Source: Collinsella sp.
GTDB taxonomy: Bacteria > Actinomycetota > Coriobacteriia > Coriobacteriales > Coriobacteriaceae
Length of the DNA stretch: 64,000 bases
Direction of reading: 5' to 3'
Assembly (NCBI GenBank): GCA_019425015.1
Contig: JAHYYJ010000013.1
Coordinates: 5,075 to 69,074 of the forward strand
This document shows, piece after piece, positions 8,023-14,650 of this stretch. Each line of letters begins with the position of its first letter. Position 1 is the stretch's first letter. The notes below the pieces were generated by a model that was not told the DNA's origin, did not search any database, and worked only from the letters and a program-made list of their open reading frames with translations. Position numbers and translations under genes: made by a program.

Positions 8023-8820
8023 CTACTCAGCAAGTAGACGACGCAGCTCCTCTTCGACCGTGCGCACGTAGCGGACACGGTCATTGACACCGCGCATGCT
8101 GGGATTGCAGCTCTCCATCAGATAGGGATGGCCCACCACGTTGAGCATGTCGCGATCGTTTTCGTTATCGCCAAACGCCATCATTTCGTTAGGTGAGATC
8201 CCCAGCGCACAACCATAATCGGCAAGCGCGGACCCCTTGCCCGAATCAAAGCCGATAAAGTCGGTCCATTCGGTTCCCGACGTCATCACATCGACCCGGT
8301 CGCTAAAGCGACGCACAAAATACTCCAGCGCCGCCGGCTGCTCCGCCTCGGGCGTCTGGAAGGCAATCTTAATGACATCCTCGTCAATGTCTTCGGGACG
8401 GTCGACTACCGCCACATCACAATGGACCTCATAACGCAGGTGGTCAACAAACGCATCGTTGCTGCTCATGGTGTAGAGGTGTCCCTCGCACGAAAGGGTC
8501 ACGTCGGCATGGAGGTACGCAACCACGGCATTCGCGATATCCATGGCCAGGCCACGCTCCATAGAACGCTTGACCACGGCACGCCCCTCGCTCATGACCA
8601 GGGCTCCGTTTTCGCATACATAGGCGAGTTCATCGGCCACCGGGGCAAACAGGTAGCGCAGGCTCGCATATTGACGGCCACTCGCCGGCATAAACACGAT
8701 ACCGCGACGATGTAGCTCATCGATAAGCTCAAAGGCCTCGGAACGCGGCTCGCGCTCCCCCGGGTGCAGCAACGTGCCGTCCAAATCGCATGCAATCAGC
8801 TTGATTCCCTCAAGACCCAT
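8023..8820 (-). CDS. HAD-superfamily phosphatase, Cof/IIB type
   Basis: 265 residues. Motif I is DLDGTLL (nucleophile Asp plus the second Asp), motif III the Lys in GSALADYG-like context, and motif IV GDNENDRDML. The type IIB cap and the Cof pattern indicate a sugar- or nucleotide-phosphate phosphatase in the cytosol; these enzymes are promiscuous. The ATG at 8820 follows GGGGGAAG. It is downstream of ureE in the same direction but separated by a hairpin (8849-8891), so its expression may be partly separate. Confidence 0.87.
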   Translation of the reverse strand: MGLEGIKLIACDLDGTLLHPGEREPRSEAFELIDELHRRGIVFMPASGRQYASLRYLFAPVADELAYVCENGALVMSEGRAVVKRSMERGLAMDIANAVVAYLHADVTLSCEGHLYTMSSNDAFVDHLRYEVHCDVAVVDRPEDIDEDVIKIAFQTPEAEQPAALEYFVRRFSDRVDVMTSGTEWTDFIGFDSGKGSALADYGCALGISPNEMMAFGDNENDRDMLNVVGHPYLMESCNPSMRGVNDRVRYVRTVEEELRRLLAE

Positions 8821-8848
8821 ATGCTTCCCCCAAAGCCTCCTATCAACA

Positions 8849-8891
8849 GCAAGACGGACCTTGATCGGTCACCCCTCAAAGCCCGTCTTGC
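8849..8891. repeat. Intercistronic hairpin between ureE-like gene and HAD gene
   Basis: 16-base arms (GCAAGACGG then CTTGA, and their complement) with a 2-base internal mismatch and an 11-base loop. It has no T-run in the minus direction, so it is an mRNA stability or processing hairpin rather than a standard terminator. Confidence 0.55.
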
Positions 8892-8903
8892 GCATACGCG
8901 CGC

Positions 8904-9482
8904 TTAGTCGCGCGTCTTTTTAACGATGGTAAAGTCCGGAGCCATGCTCACGACAACATCGGCCGCGCTCGACGCAAAGCGTCGGCCCGCATCGAGCTCG
9001 CGCGAAACGATCGAGATTCGAGCTCCCTCGACGCCGCGAAGCATACGGCCCAAAACCGGCTGCACCGGCGTATACATGCGCACGGTATGCTCGTCCGAGT
9101 CGCCCCGGAAGAGCGGCGCATGCATGTTGCCGATCTCCCAGCACGCATGCGCGAGCGCAATCGGATCCATGCGGTCGACTTCGACCAAATAGACCTCGGC
9201 GCTGCGCAGGCGCACGACAACCACCACGGGCACCATGCCCGAACGGTCAATGGTGAGCACGTCGCCATCGGCAAGACGACCGCCGTCGGCAGTATCCAAC
9301 CGAACATCGATCGTGCGCCCCAGTTCCGTCACGCCCACAAACGCGCATGCATCAGCCTGGTCCCAATCGAGCAGTAGCTCGTCAACTTCAAAGACGCCGC
9401 CCAACTTCCGGCGAAGCAGGAGTTCATAGGACGGATCGTTGAGATTTCCCAAGCATGTCGTCGAAACCAAGCGTTCAGGCAT
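8904..9482 (-). CDS. UreE-like nickel metallochaperone
   Basis: 192 residues matching the UreE layout: an N-terminal LGNLNDPSY, the LLLDW beginning of the UreE core, GDVL, and the signature of the metal domain ending IGNMHAPLF, in which His121 corresponds to the conserved interface His (GNRH) that binds nickel. The C-terminal His-rich tail found in some UreE proteins is absent. UreE delivers Ni2+ to urease, and can support hydrogenase maturation. No urease gene is in the window. It starts 3 bases after the slyD stop, so it is co-transcribed with a SlyD-type isomerase, itself a nickel-handling protein elsewhere. Family call is good; the target enzyme is unknown. Confidence 0.78.
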   Translation of the reverse strand: MPERLVSTTCLGNLNDPSYELLLRRKLGGVFEVDELLLDWDQADACAFVGVTELGRTIDVRLDTADGGRLADGDVLTIDRSGMVPVVVVVRLRSAEVYLVEVDRMDPIALAHACWEIGNMHAPLFRGDSDEHTVRMYTPVQPVLGRMLRGVEGARISIVSRELDAGRRFASSAADVVVSMAPDFTIVKKTRD

Positions 9483-9485
9483 ACT

Positions 9486-9914
9486 CTAGTCCTCGACCTC
9501 GACGAGCTCGATATCAAAGTTGAGGTCCTTGCCGGCCAGCTCGTGGTTGGCGTCGAGCGTCACGGCCTCGGGCGTTACGTCGATGACCACGGCGGGGACG
9601 GGCATACCGCTCGGCGTGGACAGGAAGAGCTTCATGCCCTTCTCGATCTGCTCGATGTTGGGAACCTGTTCGGCCGGGAAGGTCAGGACCATCTCGGGGT
9701 TGTGCTCGCCGTAGGCATCGGCGGCCGGGATGTGCACGGTCTTCTTCTCGCCCACCTGCATGTCGACAACAGCGGCATCGAAGCCCTTGATCATCTGACC
9801 GGCGCCGCAGGTGAACTCCAGCGGCTCGCCGCGATCGTAGGAGCTATCGAATTGCGTGCCGTCGTCGAGCGTGCCGCGATAATGGGTCTTGACCTTCTTG
9901 CCCTGGTTGGACAT
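9486..9914 (-). CDS. slyD: FKBP-type peptidyl-prolyl isomerase, SlyD-like
   Basis: 142 residues. The FKBP core (THYRGTLDDGTQFDSS and AGQMIKGFDAAVVDM) is interrupted by the insert-in-flap chaperone domain (about residues 65-120) and closed by NHELAGKDLNFDIELVEV, the SlyD signature. It catalyses prolyl isomerisation and acts as a folding chaperone in the cytosol. The C-terminal metal-binding His/Cys tail of E. coli SlyD is missing. The start at 9914 follows GGAGG. It is first in an operon with the UreE-like gene; SlyD and UreE are reported to cooperate in nickel delivery in proteobacteria, which makes the pairing meaningful. Confidence 0.88.
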   Translation of the reverse strand: MSNQGKKVKTHYRGTLDDGTQFDSSYDRGEPLEFTCGAGQMIKGFDAAVVDMQVGEKKTVHIPAADAYGEHNPEMVLTFPAEQVPNIEQIEKGMKLFLSTPSGMPVPAVVIDVTPEAVTLDANHELAGKDLNFDIELVEVED

Positions 9915-10034
9915 GGAAACCTCCGTGATAAGGGCGGCGCACAACGCGGGCCGCCATGAACATATGGCGCTAACTATACCCTAGTCATACAATTCAAAGA
10001 CAGTTTGCAAAGAAACGCTGCAACCGGAGGAACC

Positions 10035-11048
10035 ATGGCATATCCCGTATTTGACCTACACTGCGACACTGCCGACCGAATCGGCTGGGCCACGCTCGAT
10101 CTCGACCTGCGCTTTACCGCCGGCACCGACGGTTATTTCCCCGGCGACGAAACGCATCCGCAAGATTTCGACCTCATCGAGGGTAACGCCTGTGCCATCT
10201 CGCTCGCAAAGATCGGCAACACGCCGTGGGCACAGTGCTTCGCCACGTTTGTCCCCGACGAGATTCCCACCGCCCACGCCGCGCGCTTCCAGGCGCAGAT
10301 CATGGCGCATATGAGCGGCCAGGCAATGCTCAACCACGACCGTATGGTCAACGTGCGCAGCGCCGCAGACATTCGCCCCGCGCTCAAGGACGGCAAGGTC
10401 GCTTGCATCCACACCATCGAAAACGCCACGTTCTTTGCCGAGGACCCCGCGCTGATCGAGGTGCTCAAGAGCCTGGGCGTGCTTATGTCGTCACTCAGCT
10501 GGAACGCGCAGGGACCGCTCGCGAGCGGCCACGACACCCACGCCGGCCTCACCGCCGCCGGCATCGAGGCGCTTACGCAGATGGAGCACGCCGGCATGGT
10601 GCTCGACGTCTCCCACCTCAACGATGAGTGCTTTGACGAGGTCGCCGCCCGCGCCACGCGTCCCTTCGTCGCCAGCCACTCCAACTCCCGTGCGGTTTGC
10701 GGCGCCAAACGCAACCTTACCGACGACCAGTTCCGCACCATTCGCGACATGGGTGGCATCGTCGGCCTCAACTACTGCAGCGAGTTCCTTTCCAACGACG
10801 CAACCGACAAGACCGCCGCAGACGTCACCTTCGACCAGCTGGCGGCGCATATCGAGCACTGGCTCGACCTGGGCGGCGAGGACGTCATCGCGCTCGGCGG
10901 CGACTGGGACGGCGCCACGGTGCCCGCTTTCCTCTCCGATGCCAGCAAGATGCCCGAGTTCCAGAACATGCTTTCCAAGCATTTTGGCAAGACCGTGATG
11001 CAAAAGCTCTGCAGCGACAACGCGCTTGCCTTCTTCGAGCGTTATTAA
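10035..11048 (+). CDS. Membrane-dipeptidase-type (M19) dipeptidase
   Basis: 337 residues, typical for the renal dipeptidase family. The first zinc pair is in DLHCDT (residues 6-11), further His ligands are in SHSNSRAVCGAKRNLTDDQ, and the Asp of GGDWDG lies in the last third. These enzymes cleave L,D- or L,L-dipeptides. There is no signal peptide, so it acts in the cytosol. The ATG at 10035 follows GGAGGAACC. Two oligopeptide-type importers in the same window would supply substrates, though there is no direct genetic linkage. A perfect hairpin follows the stop. Confidence 0.88.
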   Translation: MAYPVFDLHCDTADRIGWATLDLDLRFTAGTDGYFPGDETHPQDFDLIEGNACAISLAKIGNTPWAQCFATFVPDEIPTAHAARFQAQIMAHMSGQAMLNHDRMVNVRSAADIRPALKDGKVACIHTIENATFFAEDPALIEVLKSLGVLMSSLSWNAQGPLASGHDTHAGLTAAGIEALTQMEHAGMVLDVSHLNDECFDEVAARATRPFVASHSNSRAVCGAKRNLTDDQFRTIRDMGGIVGLNYCSEFLSNDATDKTAADVTFDQLAAHIEHWLDLGGEDVIALGGDWDGATVPAFLSDASKMPEFQNMLSKHFGKTVMQKLCSDNALAFFERY

Positions 11049-11065
11049 TTTCACATCCCTTGAGC

Positions 11066-11099
11066 GGGCCGGCATGCCGAACGGTCGACATGCCGGCCC
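11066..11099. terminator. Perfect 11-bp hairpin after the dipeptidase gene
   Basis: GGGCCGGCATG pairs with CATGCCGGCCC across a 12-base loop. There is no T-run, so it may be a weak or Rho-assisted terminator or a stability hairpin. An in-frame ATG of the next gene lies inside the right arm, one reason to prefer the TTG start downstream. Confidence 0.55.
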
Positions 11100-11122
11100 G
11101 TCCCCGATCTGAAGGACCGCTT

Positions 11123-11899
11123 TTGACGCAGCAGTTTACGATTTCCGCATCCCGACCGGATGGGACGACCATCCCCGTCGTCGTTACCAAAAAGCGCGTC
11201 AAGAACTTCAACCTACGCGTCACATCGAGCGGCGAGGTCCACGCCAGCGCACCGATCGGCGCCAGCCGCGAGCGTATCGAAGCGTTTGTGAAGCGCAACA
11301 GCGCCTGGATTATCAGCCGACTTGCCCAGCGCGAGCAACGTCAGGCGACGGCACGAGAGCCGCTCAGCCCCTCGTCCATCATTGCACTTTGGGGCAAGCC
11401 CATCACGGTGCAGGATGCACTCGATCACAACTTTGCATCACCCGCACCGCGACCCAAACAGGCCACCTTCGCAAGTTTTATGGGTGCCGATGAATCGGAC
11501 GAAGGCCCGCAGGCCAAGCGGCACGCAATCCTCGACGGCCTAACGTCCGACGAGCTCCAAGCCCACATCGACCAGCTCTACGCGTCCGAGGTCACCGCAG
11601 CGCTACGCGACATCGTGCACGCGTACGAAATCGCAATGGGCGTCACCGTGGCCCGCGTCTCCGTGCGCAGCATGAAAACGCGTTGGGGCTCCTGCACACC
11701 CAAAACCGGCGCCATTCGCATCGCGCGCGAGCTCGCCGCCTACCCTGTCGAATGCCTCGACATGGTTGTCGCCCACGAGCTCGTCCATCTGCTCGAGCCG
11801 AGCCACAATCAGCGCTTTCACGCCCTGCTCGACACGTACTGTCCCAACAATAGAGCACTGTCTCAGCGGCTCAAGCAGCCACCCCTCAACAAGCTCTAG
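11123..11899 (+). CDS. YgjP/DUF45-type zinc metallopeptidase
   Basis: 258 residues from a TTG start at 11123, six bases after GAAGGA; the alternative ATG at 11090 is buried in a hairpin and lacks a ribosome site. The N-terminal half is a beta-rich region with RVKNFNLRVTSSGEV, and the C-terminal half has the conserved TRWGSCTPKTG and the zinc motif HELVH (residues 218-222) with a further His at 228. This is the family of YgjP (M48-related) proteins, predicted metal-dependent hydrolases; substrates are poorly known. Residues ~105-135 hold a family-atypical polar insertion. Convergent with folB. Confidence 0.83.
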   Translation: MTQQFTISASRPDGTTIPVVVTKKRVKNFNLRVTSSGEVHASAPIGASRERIEAFVKRNSAWIISRLAQREQRQATAREPLSPSSIIALWGKPITVQDALDHNFASPAPRPKQATFASFMGADESDEGPQAKRHAILDGLTSDELQAHIDQLYASEVTAALRDIVHAYEIAMGVTVARVSVRSMKTRWGSCTPKTGAIRIARELAAYPVECLDMVVAHELVHLLEPSHNQRFHALLDTYCPNNRALSQRLKQPPLNKL

Positions 11900-11905
11900 C
11901 GTCGA

Positions 11906-12391
11906 CTAGCGCACGCGCTCGATCTCGACGCCGCAGCTTGCCAGGGGCAGGCCAACAGGAGCCCACGGCTTATCGAGCTTTATGCGCACACCAAGCAGCG
12001 AGGGATAACGGCGCAGCAGCATCTGGGCTGTCCCCTCGGCTGCCGCCTCGATGAGCTTAAACGTATGCTCGCGCAGATAGCCATCGACATCGTGGCACAC
12101 CGAGCCGTAGTCAATCGAGGCATCCAGGTTATCGTGCTCCCCCGCCGCGCGCAGGTCGGCATAGAGCACCAGAGAAACGATGAACTTCTGACCCAGCGCA
12201 TTCTCCTCGGGATACACGCCATGGTTGGCAAAAACCTCAAGGCCGTCAATGACAATGCGATCGGCATGGCGCAGATCGTCATAGCTCACGTGAGGCACCG
12301 CCGTTGCGGTGGATATTTCGCCCCTTCCACGGCGGGCGAGCTCAGCACCTTCAGTCTTGGTTGCATTCTCGGGCAGTTTCTTGTTACTCAA
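11906..12391 (-). CDS. folB: Dihydroneopterin aldolase
   Basis: 161 residues, of which ~43-161 are the FolB core: IVIDGLEVFANHGVYPEE (with the active-site Glu), a central SIDYGSV, and the C-terminal IKLDKPWAP with the catalytic Lys. It converts dihydroneopterin to 6-hydroxymethyl-dihydropterin in folate synthesis. The first ~40 residues are an unusual polar extension. The start is TTG at 12391 behind AAGGAG with 9-base spacing; no better internal start is visible. It is last in the folE-HD-folB group; folP and folK are not in the window. Confidence 0.9.
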   Translation of the reverse strand: MSNKKLPENATKTEGAELARRGRGEISTATAVPHVSYDDLRHADRIVIDGLEVFANHGVYPEENALGQKFIVSLVLYADLRAAGEHDNLDASIDYGSVCHDVDGYLREHTFKLIEAAAEGTAQMLLRRYPSLLGVRIKLDKPWAPVGLPLASCGVEIERVR

Positions 12392-12434
12392 CGCGATCGT
12401 CTCCTTCGTTTAGAACCCCGACCGCGCAAACTAA

Positions 12435-13016
12435 CTACACGCGAATCGACAGGTTCTTTTTATCATCGCTCCAGTTGCAAGCGTTGCGCGCGGGGCATGC
12501 AAAGCAGGCACGCGACGCTTTGTCGGCTGCATAGAGCAGACGCTCAAGCGGTTGGCTGTTCACGCGCAGCTTTCGATGGCCCAGAATGGCCGTCTTAATG
12601 GCTGCGGCATCGGCTGGCTCAAACGCCACGTCATCGGGCATGCCGCCGAGAATCGCATCAGCGACGCGTTCGCTTGCAACATCATGGGATATACCCGATT
12701 CATACTGTTCATCTTTGCCGATATCGTGAAGAAGTGCCGTGGCGTAGATGACCTCGCGGTCAAATTCGAGCTGCTCCTCGAGATTCTTGATCCACATAAT
12801 GCGAGCGACATCGAGCAGATGGTCAATACCGTGGCGGCAGAAGATACGCCCCGATTCCAACTGTACGATGTTGCCCAGGTGCCGCCGGAACAGCCCGTTG
12901 GCACAAATGTAATCAATGCGAGGCATGGCACCAAAGGGGGCCAGGCCCGAAGCCATAAAGCCGCGACGCGACGTCCCCTCATCGGTCTTCGATGTAAAGT
13001 CGTTGACGACTCTCAT
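12435..13016 (-). CDS. HD-domain phosphohydrolase between folE and folB
   Basis: 193 residues. HD-superfamily metal residues are visible: His62, the His97-Asp98 pair in LLHDIGKDEQYES, and Asp165 in YAADKASR. The C-terminus carries a Cys cluster, C171-x2-C174-x5-C180, suggesting a metal site. The start is 2 bases after the folE stop, so it is translated together with folE and then folB. HD proteins in this position occur in clostridial folate operons. The step between FolE and FolB, removing phosphates from dihydroneopterin triphosphate, has no other candidate here, so that is the inferred job. A general nucleotide phosphohydrolase is the alternative. Confidence 0.75.
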   Translation of the reverse strand: MRVVNDFTSKTDEGTSRRGFMASGLAPFGAMPRIDYICANGLFRRHLGNIVQLESGRIFCRHGIDHLLDVARIMWIKNLEEQLEFDREVIYATALLHDIGKDEQYESGISHDVASERVADAILGGMPDDVAFEPADAAAIKTAILGHRKLRVNSQPLERLLYAADKASRACFACPARNACNWSDDKKNLSIRV

Positions 13017-13018
13017 GG

Positions 13019-13576
13019 TTAGCGGCCCAGCATCCTAAAGAAACGCTCCTCGAGCGCGGGATCGGTCTCAAAGACGCCGCGGCGAGCAAGCGTCACGGTC
13101 TTGGTGCCGGGCTTTTGCACGCCACGCATCGTCATGCACATATGCTCGGCCTCCATCAACACAATCGCTCCCTGGGGAGCGAGATAATCCATGAGGGCAT
13201 CGGCAACCTGTGTGCACAGTTGCTCCTGCAGCTGAAGACGGCGGGCATAAACCTCAACCGTGCGGGCGAGCTTGGAAAGCCCAGCCACCCGACCGTTAGG
13301 GATATAACCAATGGCGGCCTTGCCATAAAACGGCAGCAGATGATGTTCGCACAGCGAGTAGAACGTGATGTCGCGCTCGATAACCAAATCGTTCGAAGCG
13401 ACGACAAAGGTTTTGGACAGGTGCTCCTCGGCACTCTGGTCCATGCCGCCGGCAATCTCACCATACATACGGGCAACGCGCGCCGGGGTCTCCAGCAGGC
13501 CCTCACGAGTTGGGTCCTCGCCTATGCCCTCAAGCAACAGCTTAATGGCGGCCTCGACTTTTTCCTGATCGACCAT
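13019..13576 (-). CDS. folE: GTP cyclohydrolase I
   Basis: 185 residues with the full type I pattern: EDPTREGLLETPARVARMY, the zinc Cys/His of SLCEHHLLPFYGKAAIGY, and the second Cys in AEHMCMTMRGVQKPG. It converts GTP to 7,8-dihydroneopterin triphosphate, the first folate step. ATG at 13576 follows GTGAGG. First gene of folE-HD-folB, and 66 bases after the end of nrdG, possibly on the same long transcript as nrdDG. Confidence 0.96.
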   Translation of the reverse strand: MVDQEKVEAAIKLLLEGIGEDPTREGLLETPARVARMYGEIAGGMDQSAEEHLSKTFVVASNDLVIERDITFYSLCEHHLLPFYGKAAIGYIPNGRVAGLSKLARTVEVYARRLQLQEQLCTQVADALMDYLAPQGAIVLMEAEHMCMTMRGVQKPGTKTVTLARRGVFETDPALEERFFRMLGR

Positions 13577-13642
13577 CTGGGCCTCACTTTTCCGATTTCA
13601 CGTTCGCGCTATGGTACCACGCCCTCCGGCATCGACCACAAG

Positions 13643-14224
13643 CTACATAGTATGGGTCGAATAGACTGGATCGTCCCGCCAAAGCTGCACAGCGTCGCAA
13701 AGCGCAACGCCCTCACGCACAGCGCGGTCGCGCGTAGCGTTCATATCGATCACACGCTGGTTACTCGAGCCCCTAAAGCGCAACGAGATATCATAAAGAT
13801 CCTGAACAAACGGGCCATCCACCAACATGTCGAGGCAGGCAAGGATACGGTCCGTCACCTCGGTATGGTGACGGCCACCCGGCATAAGCTCCTCGAGCAC
13901 GTCGCCGGTAAAGCACCAAATGGTCTTGCCCGACCCTGCAGGATAGGCCGCACGCACGCGTTCGATAAAGTCAACAAGCCCCGCCTGATTCTCGGGCTCC
14001 ATAGGCTCGCCGCCCAGAATCGTCAGGCCATCGATAAAGGGATGGTCGAGACTCTCGATAATCTTGTCCTCGACGGCGCGATCAAAGGGCTCGCCCGCAG
14101 CAAAGTCCCACGCGACAGAGTTAAAGCAGTTCTTGCACCCACGACGGCACCCGCTCACAAACAGAGAAGTACGAACACCTTCCCCATCAGCAATGTCGAA
14201 ATACTTAATGTTCGCGTAGTTCAT
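13643..14224 (-). CDS. nrdG: Anaerobic ribonucleotide reductase activating protein
   Basis: 193 residues. The radical-SAM cluster motif is CRRGCKNC (CxxxCxxC) near residue 30, preceded by MNYANIKYFDIADGEGVR, a signature of NrdG. It uses an Fe4S4 cluster and SAM to generate the glycyl radical on NrdD. Start at 14224 follows AGGAAGG; upstream in-frame Met codons would read through non-coding sequence. It follows nrdD in the same direction but after a 426-base gap holding a large palindrome, an unusually long separation for this pair. Confidence 0.92.
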   Translation of the reverse strand: MNYANIKYFDIADGEGVRTSLFVSGCRRGCKNCFNSVAWDFAAGEPFDRAVEDKIIESLDHPFIDGLTILGGEPMEPENQAGLVDFIERVRAAYPAGSGKTIWCFTGDVLEELMPGGRHHTEVTDRILACLDMLVDGPFVQDLYDISLRFRGSSNQRVIDMNATRDRAVREGVALCDAVQLWRDDPVYSTHTM

Positions 14225-14502
14225 AAGTAACCTTCCTGGGGGTCTGGAGCATATCACCCCGTCCTCAAACATTCTCGGCCTGCGGCCTGCGAAACTGCGG
14301 GCGGGACGATATGTCCCGGCCTCATGCAAAAGGCAACTCAATGAACGAAGCGAACATCGAGTATAGGGTTCGAGGTCCAATAAAAACTGGGTTGCGGCTC
14401 AACCGCCATCGCAAGTAAATCGCAGCTGCAGCTCGAATTATTTCCGCTAAGAACTTCGAGGAGCGAGCAGACTGCATGCTGCATCTCAGCTACATCAACT
14501 TG
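14225..14502. other. Hairpin-rich part of the nrdD-nrdG gap
   Basis: Between nrdG and palindrome A there are small inverted repeats (GGGAC-GATAT-GTCCC; GGTTG-CGGCT-CAACC) but no ORF with a ribosome site and no convincing promoter. It belongs to the long nrdD-nrdG intergenic leader. Confidence 0.4.
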
Positions 14503-14638
14503 GCTGCCCCGTAGCGAGGCCCCGGACCTTTGCTCGATATGAGTTCCGCACGAACAGGAGGCGCCAGTGGCGCCTCCGTCGTGAGCCAGGACTGTCCGAA
14601 ATAGCGAGTAAGGGTCCGGGGCCTCGCTACGGGGCAGC
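14503..14638. repeat. Nested palindrome A (family I)
   Basis: Outer arms of 26 bp are perfect (GCTGCCCCGTAGCG... at 14503-14528 and its complement at 14613-14638). Nearly in the centre is a perfect 9-bp hairpin GGAGGCGCC-AGT-GGCGCCTCC (14557-14577). The left inter-helix strand contains TTCCGCA and the right one TGTCCGA, the sequences shared with palindromes C and D. It lies directly after the nrdD stop, between nrdD and nrdG. No T-run follows, so it is not a standard terminator. Confidence 0.75.
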
Positions 14639-14650
14639 TTGGGATGGTTA

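Noticed and set aside
8904..8925. Plus-strand terminator ACGCGCG/CGCGCGT followed by T inside the end of the ureE-like gene
   Set aside because: It points against the transcription of both neighbours and overlaps coding sequence; probably coincidental.
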